Made by a program: the position numbers and the translations under genes. The notes under the pieces were generated by a model. The model was not told the origin of the DNA. It ran no database searches and worked only from the letters and a program-made list of their open reading frames with translations. Below are positions 1-9,743 of a stretch of DNA of 48,123 nucleotides, in pieces. The DNA lies in contig JAMNXV010000070.1 in NCBI GenBank assembly GCA_023623185.1, positions 1 through 48,123 of the forward strand, read 5' to 3'. How positions within the stretch are numbered: position 1 is the stretch's first letter; each line of letters begins with the position of its first letter. Origin of the DNA: Bacillota bacterium. Lineage in GTDB: Bacteria > Bacillota > Sulfobacillia > Symbiobacteriales > Symbiobacteriaceae.

Positions 1-1325
1 CCCAGGTGGCGGGCGAGGGCGGCCTTGGAGTCGAATGCGCGGAGCCCCGCCTCCAGCACCCGGCGCTCCACCTCCTCCAGGGTGGGAAACCCGCCGGCGG
101 CGGTGAGGTCCAGACAGTCGCCCGCACTCCGCTCGCCCTGCGCCACAGCCGGGTCGGCCCCGACCACGTCGGGCGGCAGGTCGCCCACGTCGATCAAATC
201 GCCCTCCGCCAGCACCACCGCCTGCTCCACCACGTTCTCCAGCTCGCGGATGTTGCCGGGGAACGGGTAGGCCAGGAGAGCGCGCATCGCGGCCGGCGTG
301 AACGCCGCGGGGCGCCGGCCCAGCCGCTCGCAGACCCGGCGCATGGCATGGTCAAGGAACAGGGGCAGGTCGGCCCGCCGCTCCCGCAGGGGCGGCAGCA
401 CCAGTCGGATGACCCGGAGCCGGTAGTACAGGTCCTCCCGGAACCGCTTCTCCCGCACCAGCTGCGCCAGGTTCCGGTTGGTCGCTGAGATGATGCGCAC
501 GTTCACCTTCTGCACGGTCGTGCCGCCCACCCGCCGGATCTCGCCGCTCTGCAGCGCGCGCAGCAGCTTGGCCTGCAGCCCCGGGTCCATGTCGCCGATC
601 TCATCCAGGAAGAGGGTCCCGCCGTCGGCCAGCTGGAAGAGTCCCGGCCGGCCGCCCTTGCGGGAGCCTGTGAAGGCCCCCTCCTCGTAGCCGAAGAGCT
701 CGCTCTCCAGGAGCGTGCCGGGAATCGCGGCGCAGTTCACGGCGATCAGGGGCTGCTCCCGGCGAGGGCTGCGGTTGTGGATCAGCCTGGCGATGATCTC
801 CTTGCCCGTGCCGCTCTCGCCCTCGATGAGCACCGGCGAGTCCACGGTGGCCGCCTTGCGGGCGGTGACGTAGAGGCGCTGCGCCGCCGGGCTCTGCCCG
901 ATGATGATGCCGTCCTCAGCGATGGGCACTGCCGTCAGGTTGGACCGCAGCAGGTCGATGGTGTTGCGGGCTTCCTCAAGCTGACGGGAGAGCGCCAGGA
1001 CCTCGGTCACGTCCCGGAAGACCGACACCGCGCCCACCATGCGCCCCTGGTCGAAGACCGGCACGATGTTGGAGACCACCACGTGATCCGAGACCCGCGT
1101 CTGCACGCCAATGAGGGGCTCCCGCGCGGCGAGCACGTCCAGGATGTGCGAGTCGGGCACGACCTCGCTCACGTGGCGGCCGATCACCTGCTCCCGGGTC
1201 AGCCCGGTGATGCGGGTGTTGGCCTCGTTGGCGTAGACGACGATGCCCGCGCTGTCGACGGCGACGACGCCGTCGTGCAGGCTGTCCAGCACCTGGATCG
1301 CGTTGCGCAGGATGGCGCTGTCCAC
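1..1325 (-). CDS. Sigma-54-dependent transcriptional activator (PAS-AAA+), 3' end outside window
   Basis: The frame stays open to the window edge, giving about 441 visible residues that begin at a GTG preceded by GGGAGGGAG. An N-terminal PAS-type sensor (about residues 8-110) is followed by a linker and a sigma-54 interaction AAA+ domain with Walker A GESGTGKE, a sigma-54 contact loop reading GAFTGS and a Walker B FLDEI. The visible end is entering the C-terminal Fis-type helix-turn-helix, which lies outside the window. Proteins of this family hydrolyse ATP to open RNA polymerase-sigma-54 promoters in response to the PAS signal. The last residue of the contact loop is Ser rather than the usual Ala. 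It lies just downstream of the penicillin-binding protein on the same strand. Its target genes are not evident. Confidence 0.9.
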   Translation of the reverse strand, partial: MDSAILRNAIQVLDSLHDGVVAVDSAGIVVYANEANTRITGLTREQVIGRHVSEVVPDSHILDVLAAREPLIGVQTRVSDHVVVSNIVPVFDQGRMVGAVSVFRDVTEVLALSRQLEEARNTIDLLRSNLTAVPIAEDGIIIGQSPAAQRLYVTARKAATVDSPVLIEGESGTGKEIIARLIHNRSPRREQPLIAVNCAAIPGTLLESELFGYEEGAFTGSRKGGRPGLFQLADGGTLFLDEIGDMDPGLQAKLLRALQSGEIRRVGGTTVQKVNVRIISATNRNLAQLVREKRFREDLYYRLRVIRLVLPPLRERRADLPLFLDHAMRRVCERLGRRPAAFTPAAMRALLAYPFPGNIRELENVVEQAVVLAEGDLIDVGDLPPDVVGADPAVAQGERSAGDCLDLTAAGGFPTLEEVERRVLEAGLRAFDSKAALARHL

Positions 1326-1386
1326 GAAAGCTCCCTCCCAGCGACCCCTGCAGTGCCCCGGGGCCGCCAGGAGGTGACTTCCACGC

Positions 1387-3768
1387 TTACCACAGCGGTT
1401 CCTCCACCGCGTCGACGTCCGGCGTGCCATCAACGTCCGGCCGATCGTCGCCGTCCCGCGGCCCCCACCAGTCGCCGGGCAGCGTCAGCCAGTTCCAGAG
1501 GGTCCGGGGCTGGCTGGGCTGGCAGGTGACGGTGGGCAGCTCGTCGGCCCAGTCGGACGGCAGGTAGCGGGGGTTCCACGGTTCGGTGGGGTGGCGCACC
1601 AGCGGCTCGGGCCGGCGGATGAACAGCCGCTCCACCGGCTTGCCGGAGCACGCCGGCTGCCACAGCTGCCACTGGGTGTAGGCGGGCCGGCCGTCCTGCG
1701 CGGGCACGGTGACCTGCACCGCCTTCGCCTTCACCAGCAGGTTGCCGGGGCCCCGGGGCTCGTGCCCCGCCAGGAACAGCTCCTGCACCACCTGGTCGGG
1801 GGGGCAGTTGGCGTCGGGCAGCATGCCCGTCAGCCGGCAGACCGTGACGTCCACCACCTCCGCCGGGCGCGGCCAGTCCTCCGGAGGCTCGGTGACAGCC
1901 TGCGTCATGATGCGGTTCCAGATCTGCACCGGCACGTACGCCCCGGTCCAGGGCAGGTGGTTGTCGGGGTCGTCGTAGCCGTTCCAGACCGCGGTGACGA
2001 GGTCGGGCGTGAAGCCGATGAACCAGGCGTCGCGGTTTTCCTCGGTCGTGCCCGTCTTGCCGGCCGCGGGCCAGCCGCGGAAGCCGCCCGTGAAGGCGTA
2101 GGCGGTGCCCCTGCGGACGACGTCCTTCATCATGTCGATCATCAGGTACGCGGCGCCGGGGCTGACCACCCGCTCCTGCCGCGGGCGGGCCTCGAACAGC
2201 ACCTCGCCGGTGGGGTCAACGATCTTGGTGATGACCACCGGGTCGACCTTCACCCCCATGTTGGCGATCGCGCCGAAGGCCGCCGTGAGGTCCAGCACGG
2301 TCACGCCCTTCTGGATGCCCCCCAGGGCCAGGGCCAGGTTCTCGTCCTCCGGCAGGATCGTCGTCAGCCCCAGCTTCCGGGCCAGCGCGGCCCCCTCCCA
2401 CGGCCCGCCGCCCAGCTGCATCGCCCGCACGGCCATGGGGTTCACCGACTGCTCCACGCCCCAGCGGGCGGGCTTCAGCCCCTGGTACCGAAAGTCGTAG
2501 TTCTGCGGCCACACCGTGGTGCCGTCGTTGGAGAGCCGCACGGGCGCGTCGTCGAGGATGGTCGCCGGCGACAGCCCGGCCTCCACCGCCGGCAGGTAGG
2601 CCACGATGGGCTTGATCGCCGAGCCCGGCTGCCTGAGGGCGTCCGTCGCCCGGTTGAACTCCAGCATCCCCTCACGGGTGCGGCCGCCCACCAGGGCCAG
2701 CACCTCGCCGGTGCGGGGGTTCATCACCACCGCCGCGGCCTCGGGGCGAGGCCCCTCCGCCGCGATGCCGTAGGCCTCGTCCGCGGCCGCCATCTGCTCG
2801 ACGACCGCCTGCTCCACCAGGGTCTGCAGCTTTGAGTCCAGGGTGGTGTACACCTTCAGGCCCGCCCGGGCCACCGACTGCGGGTCCCGTAGCCGGATCC
2901 CGTACCGCTCCGCCAGGCCGGGCTGCGCGTCGGTGAGGATGCTGATGACGTAGTCGATGAAGTCGTTGCCCTCCCGGGGCCGCTCGTCCGCCGTGAAGGT
3001 GTTCACCAGGGTGGGCCGGAACGCCATGGCTTCCTCGTACTCCGCCTGGGTGATCACCCCCTCACGCAGCATCGCCTCCAGCACCACCTCGCGCCGGGCC
3101 AGGGAGCTCTCCATGTCCAGGTACGGGTCGTAGATGGAAGGCCCGTTGACCATGCCGGCCAGCTGGGCGGCCTCGGCGATGTTCAGGTCGCCGACGTCCT
3201 TGCCGAAGAAGGTCCGGGCCGCCGCCTGGATGCCGTAGGCGCCCTGGCCGAAGTAGATCTGGTTGAGGTACATCTCCAGAATCTGGTCCTTCGAGAACTT
3301 CCGCTCCAGCTGGATGGCGATCCAGGCCTCCTGCAGCTTCCGCCGGAGGGTCACTTCCTGCGTGAGCCAGCCGCTGCGGGCCAGCTGCTGGCTGATGGTG
3401 GAGCCGCCCTCCACCCGGCCGCCCGGCAGATTGAGCAGGTAGAGGCCCGTGCGCCAGGCGGCCCGGGCAAGGCCGCGCAGGTCGATGCCGAAGTGCGACC
3501 GGAAGCGCGGGTCCTCCACGGCGATGAAGGCCTTCTGCACGTGCTCCGGAATCTGGCTGATCCTGACCGGGGTGCGGTTCTCGCCGCTGTGCAGGAGGAA
3601 GACCTCGTTTCCGTCGCGATCGTAGATGACCGTGCTGGTCGCCCAGTTGATCTGGCTCAGTTCAGGCGCACCGGCGATGGCCTGCACGACGAATACGGCG
3701 ATGCCGGCACCGGCGATGACGAAGAGCGCCAGAAGGGTGAACAAGACATACCGCCAACGCCGCCGCAT
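1387..3768 (-). CDS. Class A penicillin-binding protein (bifunctional transglycosylase/transpeptidase)
   Basis: 793 residues. A short cytoplasmic basic segment and one membrane anchor (about 7-30) are followed by a GT51 glycosyltransferase domain with catalytic Glu85 in the motif EDPRF and the GGSTISQQ motif near 121. The penicillin-binding transpeptidase domain has the nucleophile motif SAIK (Ser383), SVN (441-443) and KTG (571-573), so all catalytic motifs are intact. It polymerises and cross-links peptidoglycan outside the membrane. The start is ATG behind GGCGGAGGAGG. A proline- and acid-rich tail follows the transpeptidase domain. It is a PBP1A/PonA-type enzyme, but the exact paralogue cannot be named from sequence alone. 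It probably stands alone or is co-transcribed with the activator downstream. Confidence 0.95.
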   Translation of the reverse strand: MRRRWRYVLFTLLALFVIAGAGIAVFVVQAIAGAPELSQINWATSTVIYDRDGNEVFLLHSGENRTPVRISQIPEHVQKAFIAVEDPRFRSHFGIDLRGLARAAWRTGLYLLNLPGGRVEGGSTISQQLARSGWLTQEVTLRRKLQEAWIAIQLERKFSKDQILEMYLNQIYFGQGAYGIQAAARTFFGKDVGDLNIAEAAQLAGMVNGPSIYDPYLDMESSLARREVVLEAMLREGVITQAEYEEAMAFRPTLVNTFTADERPREGNDFIDYVISILTDAQPGLAERYGIRLRDPQSVARAGLKVYTTLDSKLQTLVEQAVVEQMAAADEAYGIAAEGPRPEAAAVVMNPRTGEVLALVGGRTREGMLEFNRATDALRQPGSAIKPIVAYLPAVEAGLSPATILDDAPVRLSNDGTTVWPQNYDFRYQGLKPARWGVEQSVNPMAVRAMQLGGGPWEGAALARKLGLTTILPEDENLALALGGIQKGVTVLDLTAAFGAIANMGVKVDPVVITKIVDPTGEVLFEARPRQERVVSPGAAYLMIDMMKDVVRRGTAYAFTGGFRGWPAAGKTGTTEENRDAWFIGFTPDLVTAVWNGYDDPDNHLPWTGAYVPVQIWNRIMTQAVTEPPEDWPRPAEVVDVTVCRLTGMLPDANCPPDQVVQELFLAGHEPRGPGNLLVKAKAVQVTVPAQDGRPAYTQWQLWQPACSGKPVERLFIRRPEPLVRHPTEPWNPRYLPSDWADELPTVTCQPSQPRTLWNWLTLPGDWWGPRDGDDRPDVDGTPDVDAVEEPLW

Positions 3769-3817
3769 CCTCCTCCGCCCCCTTCACCGTCCTCGACTGT
3801 GACATATAGTGTGTACG

Positions 3818-3846
3818 AAAAAAGGGACGGCCTCTCGCCGTCCCTC
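3818..3846 (-). terminator. Intrinsic terminator of the obg-rsfS operon
   Basis: Read on the minus strand, GGGACGG and CCGTCCC form a 7-bp stem with a 7-nt loop, followed by six T residues. It sits 16 bases after the rsfS stop codon. Confidence 0.85.
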
Positions 3847-3861
3847 AAATCCCCAACGATC

Positions 3862-4221
3862 CTATCCGGCAGCCGGAGTTCTGACCGCAACCTCCACCGC
3901 GTCGCCCCAAAGCCGCTCCAGGTTGTAGAAAGAGCGCTCATCCTCCTGCATCACATGGATGACCAGCTCACCGAAGTCGAGCAGCACCCACCGGCCGCCG
4001 CGGTAGCCCTCCACATGGTGAGGCCTGTACCCCCGGCGCTCGAGCTGCTCCTCCACGTGATCGGCAATCGCCCGCACATGGGTTCCGCTGGTGCCCGAGC
4101 AGATGACGAAGTAGTCGGCCACCACAGTGATGCCGCGAATGTCCAGAATGCGGACCTCCCGGGCCTTCTTTTCCTCTGCAGCGATGGCAGCCCACTGGGC
4201 CAACTCGGCGGAATCAGTCAA
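3862..4221 (-). CDS. rsfS: Ribosomal silencing factor RsfS (YbeB/iojap family)
   Basis: 119 residues from a TTG start preceded by AAAGGGGAATGCCGGA. A longer reading from TTG 4245 would place the first residues inside this ribosome-binding site, so it is rejected. The conserved iojap core is clear: DIRGITVVADYFVICSGTS, then the helix that follows and FGELVIHVM near the end. RsfS binds ribosomal protein L14 on the 50S subunit and blocks subunit joining when nutrients are short. It is the last gene of the block that begins with rplU. The nadD-yqeK-LCP-rsfS order is a common Firmicutes arrangement. The length is typical. Confidence 0.95.
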   Translation of the reverse strand: MTDSAELAQWAAIAAEEKKAREVRILDIRGITVVADYFVICSGTSGTHVRAIADHVEEQLERRGYRPHHVEGYRGGRWVLLDFGELVIHVMQEDERSFYNLERLWGDAVEVAVRTPAAG

Positions 4222-4294
4222 TCCGGCATTCCCCTTTCGTGCCAATTGTCTATCGATAGTTCACCGTATTCGCCCTGCATCCACAGGTTCCTGC

Positions 4295-5530
4295 CTACGG
4301 AGCGGGAAGCAGCACACGCACCACGCCGGTGGCCTCGGCCACTTCCGAGACCATCTCCACGGGGTAGCCCTGCGCCATCAGCGACCGGGCCACCAGGAGG
4401 CCCCCGGCCCCGTCCGGCCCGGCGGGCACCACCCGCACGGCGGGAGGCGGGCTGTCCGGCGGCGCGGTGCGGCTGACCTGAAACCCCTGCTCGGCCATGC
4501 GGCTGATGATGGCCCCGGCCCGGGGGTCGTCGGCCCCTGCCGCCACCTCCACCCGGATGGCGGCCGCCTCACCGGGGTCGATGCCGTTCACGAGCCGGTC
4601 CACCAGCCGGCGGGTCTCCACCGGGTCATGCAGGTAGTAGCTGACGTACTGGCCGAACCCCTCGTCGTACAGGCTGGCGCTCACGCCCGGCAGCGTGGTC
4701 ATCTCCACCGCACCCGGCTCCAGGCCCGCGAACAGCGACACCAGGCCCGGCAGGCGGGAGGGCTCGATGGTGGACTCCACGTAGCCCGCCAGGGTCTGCG
4801 CCAGCGAGGGCAACCTCACGAGGTTGCCCGGGCTGGTCACCTTCGCCAGCACCGTCCGCATGAACGCCTGCTGGGTGCGAATCCGGCCCAGGTCCTCGTC
4901 GGGATACCCTGTACCATCATTGTTATGCCGCCAGCGCACATATTCAAGGGCCTGCTGCCCGTTAAGTACTTGTCGTCCAGGCTCAAAATGGATATGCAGG
5001 TCCTGATATGGGTCGTCATATTCCATCTTGAAAGGAATGTCGACCTCCACCCCGCCGATCTCGTCGATCGCCCGCACGAAGGCCTCCATGTCAACGACGA
5101 CCGTGTGGTGGATGCGCACGCCCAGCAGCCCTTCGACGGTCTTCAGGGCGCGGAGGTTGGGCGGAAAGGCGGGATCGCCGTCGCGCACCCCGTAGGCGTA
5201 CGCGTGGTTCACCTTCTCGATGGTGCCCTCCCCGGCCAGGAAAGCCCGGGTATCGCGCGGGATCTGGATGGCGCCGATGCGCTTCTCCTCCAGGTCCAGC
5301 GAGAACAGGATCAGCACGTCGGTCCTGACCGCCTCCCGGTCGAGGGCCATCACGAGGACGTTGATGCGCTCGCCGGGCTGAACCGGCGCCGCCCGCATCT
5401 CGGGGGCCGCGTCGGGGGTGTGGGGTACGTAGCTCCGGTCCACCGCCGTGCGCAGAGAGGCCACCACGTAGACGGCGCCGGCGGTCAGCAGCAGCATTGC
5501 GATCAGGGCGACCCACCTGGCCCACCTCAT
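4295..5530 (-). CDS. LytR-CpsA-Psr (LCP) family cell-wall glycopolymer ligase
   Basis: 411 residues from an ATG that overlaps the yqeK stop as ATGA, with AAGGAGG upstream. An in-frame ATG at 5596 is possible but would overlap yqeK by 70 bases. One membrane anchor lies near the N-terminus. The LCP domain shows RTDVLIL, IPRDTR, KVNHAYAYG and the late motif ALEYVRWRH, which carries conserved Arg residues. A C-terminal domain of the LytR_C type follows. LCP enzymes transfer polyprenyl-linked glycopolymers (teichoic acid or capsule) to peptidoglycan at the outer membrane face. Bases about 4895-5040, coding for the conserved core, are much richer in A+T than the rest of the gene. Confidence 0.9.
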   Translation of the reverse strand: MRWARWVALIAMLLLTAGAVYVVASLRTAVDRSYVPHTPDAAPEMRAAPVQPGERINVLVMALDREAVRTDVLILFSLDLEEKRIGAIQIPRDTRAFLAGEGTIEKVNHAYAYGVRDGDPAFPPNLRALKTVEGLLGVRIHHTVVVDMEAFVRAIDEIGGVEVDIPFKMEYDDPYQDLHIHFEPGRQVLNGQQALEYVRWRHNNDGTGYPDEDLGRIRTQQAFMRTVLAKVTSPGNLVRLPSLAQTLAGYVESTIEPSRLPGLVSLFAGLEPGAVEMTTLPGVSASLYDEGFGQYVSYYLHDPVETRRLVDRLVNGIDPGEAAAIRVEVAAGADDPRAGAIISRMAEQGFQVSRTAPPDSPPPAVRVVPAGPDGAGGLLVARSLMAQGYPVEMVSEVAEATGVVRVLLPAP

Positions 5531-6105
5531 CCGGGCCCATGCCTCCTTTGCAGCAGCCAGTTCCGCGCCTCCACCGATGCGGGGTGGATCAGCCATCCCC
5601 GCCCGACCAGGTAGACCAGCGAGTTGTCGAGCCCCTGCAGCAGGGCCCGGTCCAGATCCTCCTCCGCCGCGGCGCGCACCGCTTCCGCGCCGGGGAAGCG
5701 GCGGCCGGGCTCCGCGTAGTCCGCGACGAACAGCACCTTCTCCAGGAGGCTCATCCCCGCCCGGCCGGTGGTGTGGGTGGCGATGGCCTGCAGCACCTCA
5801 CGGTCGGTCACCAGCCCCTGCTCGGCCAGGAGACCGGCCGCCACGGGGCCGTGCAGGAGGTGCGGCTCGGCCCGTTCCACCGGGTGTATGGCGAGTCGCA
5901 GCCGCTCCGCCTCCCGGAGCAGCGCCTCAGGGGACAGCGGCTTGGCGTAGTCGTGCATCAGGGCCGCCACCGCCACCCGGGCCTCGTCGGCGCCGTGGAT
6001 CCGCCCCAGCCGGCGGGCGAACTCCAGCACCCGGTACGTGTGCGCCAGCCGCTCCCCGGTCACCTGCTGCCGCAGCAGGGCCTCCAGCGCGTTCCAGTCA
6101 GCCAT
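5527..6105 (-). CDS. yqeK: YqeK-like HD-domain bis(5'-nucleosyl)-tetraphosphatase
   Basis: 192 residues starting at an ATG that overlaps the end of nadD by 8 bases. The HD-domain metal ligands are visible: His in LAHTYRV, the HD doublet in AALMHDYAK, further His residues in EPHLLHGPV and ATHTTGRAG, and an Asp in LFVADYAEP. Members hydrolyse Ap4A symmetrically to ADP. The gene is fixed next to nadD in most Firmicutes, so both context and motifs support the call. It is translationally coupled to the LCP gene downstream through an ATGA overlap. Confidence 0.93.
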   Translation of the reverse strand: MADWNALEALLRQQVTGERLAHTYRVLEFARRLGRIHGADEARVAVAALMHDYAKPLSPEALLREAERLRLAIHPVERAEPHLLHGPVAAGLLAEQGLVTDREVLQAIATHTTGRAGMSLLEKVLFVADYAEPGRRFPGAEAVRAAAEEDLDRALLQGLDNSLVYLVGRGWLIHPASVEARNWLLQRRHGPG

Positions 6106-6718
6106 CGGCCTCGCCCCGCCCGTAGAGTCCGTTCGCGGCGATGTACCGGGCCACCGGGTCGGGGACCAGGTAGCGGAGCGGGTACCCCGCGGCTGCCAGG
6201 CGGCGCAGGTCGGCAGAGGCGACGGCGACGCCCGGAATCTCCAGGAGCCGCACGCGCGCGGAAAGGCGCGGCCCCAGCTCCGCCAGCAGCCGGTGCGCCG
6301 CGGCCAGGTCGTACCCGGGCCTGGTGACCGCGAACAAGTCGATGCTCCTCAGCAGGGTCTCCCACTCCCGCCAGGTGCGGATCTGCAACAGGCTGTCCAG
6401 GCCGACGATGAAGGCCGCCTCCCAGTCGGGCCGCTCCGCCGCCAGCGCCCGCACCGTCTCGATGGTGTACGACGGGCCGGGGCGGCGCAGCTCCAGGTCC
6501 GAAAAGGCGAAGCGGGGGTTGTCGGCAATGGCCAGCCGCACCATCTCGGCCCGGTGCTCCGCCGGGGTCACCGGCAGCCCCTCCTTGTGCGGCGGCTGCC
6601 GATTGGGCAGGAAGACGACCTGCTCCACGTCGGTCAGGTGCAGCACACCCTGGGCGGCGGCCAGATGCCCCAGGTGGATGGGGTCGAAGGTGCCGCCGAG
6701 GATGGCGACGCGCGCCAT
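6098..6718 (-). CDS. nadD: Nicotinate-nucleotide adenylyltransferase NadD
   Basis: 206 residues. The nucleotidyltransferase signature GGTFDPIHLGHL lies at the N-terminus and the family C-terminus is recognisable as LRYLVPDPVARYI. The segment equivalent to the usual ISSTxIR motif reads VASADLR, a mild departure. The enzyme adenylates nicotinate mononucleotide to deamido-NAD in NAD biosynthesis. It lies 14 bases after yhbY and overlaps yqeK, consistent with one operon. Confidence 0.95.
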   Translation of the reverse strand: MARVAILGGTFDPIHLGHLAAAQGVLHLTDVEQVVFLPNRQPPHKEGLPVTPAEHRAEMVRLAIADNPRFAFSDLELRRPGPSYTIETVRALAAERPDWEAAFIVGLDSLLQIRTWREWETLLRSIDLFAVTRPGYDLAAAHRLLAELGPRLSARVRLLEIPGVAVASADLRRLAAAGYPLRYLVPDPVARYIAANGLYGRGEADG

Positions 6719-6732
6719 GCAATCGCCCCCCG

Positions 6733-7029
6733 TCAGTCCGGCAAGGTGATCCGGGGCTCCTTCGGGTTCCGCCGGTACAGCAGGAAGTTCCGGCCGAGCA
6801 CCTGCACCAGGGCGGCGCCGGTGCGCTCGGCCACCTCCGCCGCCACGGCTGCGGGCTCCGCCGGGGCGGTCTGCAGCACCCGGCCCTTGATCAGCTCCCG
6901 GGCCGTGAGCGCCCCGTCGGCCTGGCGGATGACGTTCTCCGTCACGCCCTCCTTGCCGATGGTCAGAATGGGATCCATCGTCACGCCCATCGCCCGCAGG
7001 AAGCGCTTCTGCTTGCCCCTGAGCTCCAT
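6733..7029 (-). CDS. yhbY: YhbY/CRS1-type RNA-binding protein
   Basis: 98 residues, the whole protein being a single CRM domain: LRGKQKRFLRAMG at the start, then ILTIGKEGVTENVI, ELIKGRVL and VQVLGRNFLLYRR. The family associates with pre-50S ribosomal particles. It sits between obg and nadD, the usual Firmicutes position. The start is ATG behind AGAGGAGATTCCC. Confidence 0.95.
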   Translation of the reverse strand: MELRGKQKRFLRAMGVTMDPILTIGKEGVTENVIRQADGALTARELIKGRVLQTAPAEPAAVAAEVAERTGAALVQVLGRNFLLYRRNPKEPRITLPD

Positions 7030-7068
7030 GGGAATCTCCTCTCCTCCCGCGCAGGCAGACCCGGCCGG

Positions 7069-8346
<1,278 letters not shown>

Positions 8347-8421
8347 GGCATCACGTCCCAGACCGGTTTCTCGTCGCTAGCCTTCGCCCGCCTGCCGGCC
8401 CCTATGTACCGGCAGCGCCGT

Positions 8422-8456
8422 GGAAGAGGCCCCAGCACCGTCGGGTGCTGGGGCCT
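8422..8456 (-). terminator. Hairpin between rpmA and obg
   Basis: A perfect 13-bp stem (8427-8439 with 8444-8456) with a 4-nt loop lies just after the rpmA stop. On the minus strand it is followed by TCTTCC, a weak T tract, so it probably terminates in part and lowers obg expression relative to the ribosomal genes. Confidence 0.7.
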
Positions 8457-8468
8457 CCGTCATCCACC

Positions 8469-8756
8469 TTACGCCTCGACGGCCACCTGAATGGGCACGA
8501 CCGAAACCTGCTTCCGGTTGGCGCCCTTGCGGCCGAACCGCACGATGCCGTCCGCCAGCGCGAACAGGGTGTCGTCCTTGCCGCGGCCGACGTTCGCACC
8601 GGGATGAATCTTGGTGCCCCGCTGGCGCACGATGATCTGACCGACGGTGACGATCGAGCCGTCGCCCTTCTTCACGCCCAGATACTTTGGGTTGGAGTCA
8701 CGACCGTTCTTGGTCGAACCGACGCCCTTCTTGCTCGCAAAAAGCTGAAGAAACAT
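8469..8756 (-). CDS. rpmA: Ribosomal protein L27 with cleavable N-terminal extension
   Basis: 95 residues. The mature L27 sequence starts [17 protein letters not shown], and conserved motifs [11 protein letters not shown] and [10 protein letters not shown] follow. The N-terminus is extended as MFLQLFA before SKKG, matching the Firmicutes type in which the protease Prp removes the first residues after the -FA- site. The extension is shorter than the usual MLxLxLQFFA form. The gene for Prp lies directly upstream (3-base gap). L27 reaches the peptidyl transferase centre, so removal of the extension is required for function in species studied. Confidence 0.97.
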   Translation of the reverse strand: MFLQLFASKKGVGSTKNGRDSNPKYLGVKKGDGSIVTVGQIIVRQRGTKIHPGANVGRGKDDTLFALADGIVRFGRKGANRKQVSVVPIQVAVEA

Positions 8757-8759
8757 GGG

Positions 8760-9089
8760 TCAGCCTCCCTCCGTCACGCGGACAAAATCCTCATAATCCT
8801 TCGCAATATCCTTCAGTCCGAGTACCGTGGTCTCCAGGATGGCCTGGGCCTTCAGGCGGGACTCAGGCGTACCGCCCGGCAGCAGCCTGCACCAGGCCCG
8901 GCCGCTGACGGCCCGTCCCTCGTGCGGGTGCCCCGCGACGCGCTTCAGCCCGATGAGCGCCGTGACCACCAGCGCAGTCACCCCGGCGCAGACGATGTCC
9001 TCCCCGGGGTCGGCGTAGCCCGCGTGCCCCTCGGTCACCAGCGAGACCACCGAGCCGTCTTCCGCCCGGCCCACCCGAACCGTGATCAC
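8760..9089 (-). CDS. prp: Ribosomal-processing cysteine protease Prp (YsxB/DUF464)
   Basis: 109 residues from a GTG start. The family signature is visible: EGHAGYADPGEDIVCAGV, with catalytic His and Cys separated by 12 residues, followed by the conserved helix SALVVTAL-like segment and a C-terminal dimer helix. Prp cleaves the N-terminal extension of L27, and this L27 has such an extension. The gene lies between rplU and rpmA, the usual Firmicutes order, with 4-base and 3-base gaps. Confidence 0.95.
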   Translation of the reverse strand: MITVRVGRAEDGSVVSLVTEGHAGYADPGEDIVCAGVTALVVTALIGLKRVAGHPHEGRAVSGRAWCRLLPGGTPESRLKAQAILETTVLGLKDIAKDYEDFVRVTEGG

Positions 9090-9093
9090 CGGA

Positions 9094-9408
9094 CTACCCC
9101 TCGATGGATTCGATGGTCACCGCGGTGAACGGCTGCCGGTGGCCGGTCTTCTTCCGGTAGTTCTTCTTGGCCCGGTACTTGAAGACGATGATCTTCGGCG
9201 CCTTGCCGTGTGCGGTGACCTTGGCGGTCACCTTTGCGCCCTCCAGGTACGGAGTGCCGACGGTCACCTGGCCGTCGCGACTGATGGCCAGAACCTTGTC
9301 GAAGACGACGCTCTCGCCCTCGCCGGCCGCCAGCTTCTCGACCCGCAGGGTGTCACCCTCCTGCACGCGGTACTGCTTGCCACCCGTCTCCACGATCGCG
9401 TAGGTCAA
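9094..9408 (-). CDS. rplU: Ribosomal protein L21
   Basis: 104 residues from a TTG start with GGAGGT seven bases upstream. The frame stays open further upstream, but that part lies in the leader and does not match L21. The sequence begins (M)[18 protein letters not shown] and ends with the L21 signature [15 protein letters not shown]. It is the first gene of the large minus-strand housekeeping operon. Confidence 0.97.
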   Translation of the reverse strand: MTYAIVETGGKQYRVQEGDTLRVEKLAAGEGESVVFDKVLAISRDGQVTVGTPYLEGAKVTAKVTAHGKAPKIIVFKYRAKKNYRKKTGHRQPFTAVTIESIEG

Positions 9409-9540
9409 ACGGAACACCTCCGATGATGTAGACTCGCCGGCGGCCAGGTACGCCTCTCGGCGTTTTGCGGAACCCGCCCCGTGCGGTTGCCACCACTGGC
9501 CCCGGAGCTCACTCCGGCGGCCGCGCGGAGGCGACATGTA
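9409..9540 (-). promoter_or_regulatory. rplU 5' leader, probable ribosomal-protein L21 leader
   Basis: About 130 bases lie between the promoter and the rplU start. The RNA can form GC-rich stems such as CCGCCGGAGTGAGCTCCGG and contains GCCGAGAGGCGTACC just ahead of the ribosome-binding site. A structured L21 leader that serves autoregulation is known from Firmicutes. I assign this by position and foldability, not by covariance. Confidence 0.5.
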
Positions 9541-9570
9541 ATGTTAGCACGCGTTGGCCACATGTGTCAA
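9541..9570 (-). promoter_or_regulatory. Sigma-A promoter of the rplU operon
   Basis: On the minus strand TTGACA (9565-9570), an 18-base spacer and TAACAT (9541-9546). It is correctly placed upstream of the L21 leader. Confidence 0.75.
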
Positions 9571-9616
9571 TGCACGGGCCTGGGGTTTCGCCCTGAGATA
9601 AAATTAAGACGGAGTA

Positions 9617-9645
9617 TTGCGTGTTTACAAAATAGAGCGTAAAAT
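9617..9645 (+). promoter_or_regulatory. Candidate promoter of RiPP operon 1
   Basis: TTGCGT (9617-9622), a 17-base spacer and TAAAAT (9640-9645) within a local A+T-rich stretch, about 100 bases before the first gene of the peptide locus. It diverges from the rplU promoter. Confidence 0.55.
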
Positions 9646-9743
9646 CGCTCAACACAGTCATTTTCCTCCTGGTGAGCCTGCGCCGCATGAAGACCTCGCC
9701 CGTCGGGTGGACAATCTGCCAGGAGCGACAAGGAGTGAGAGCC

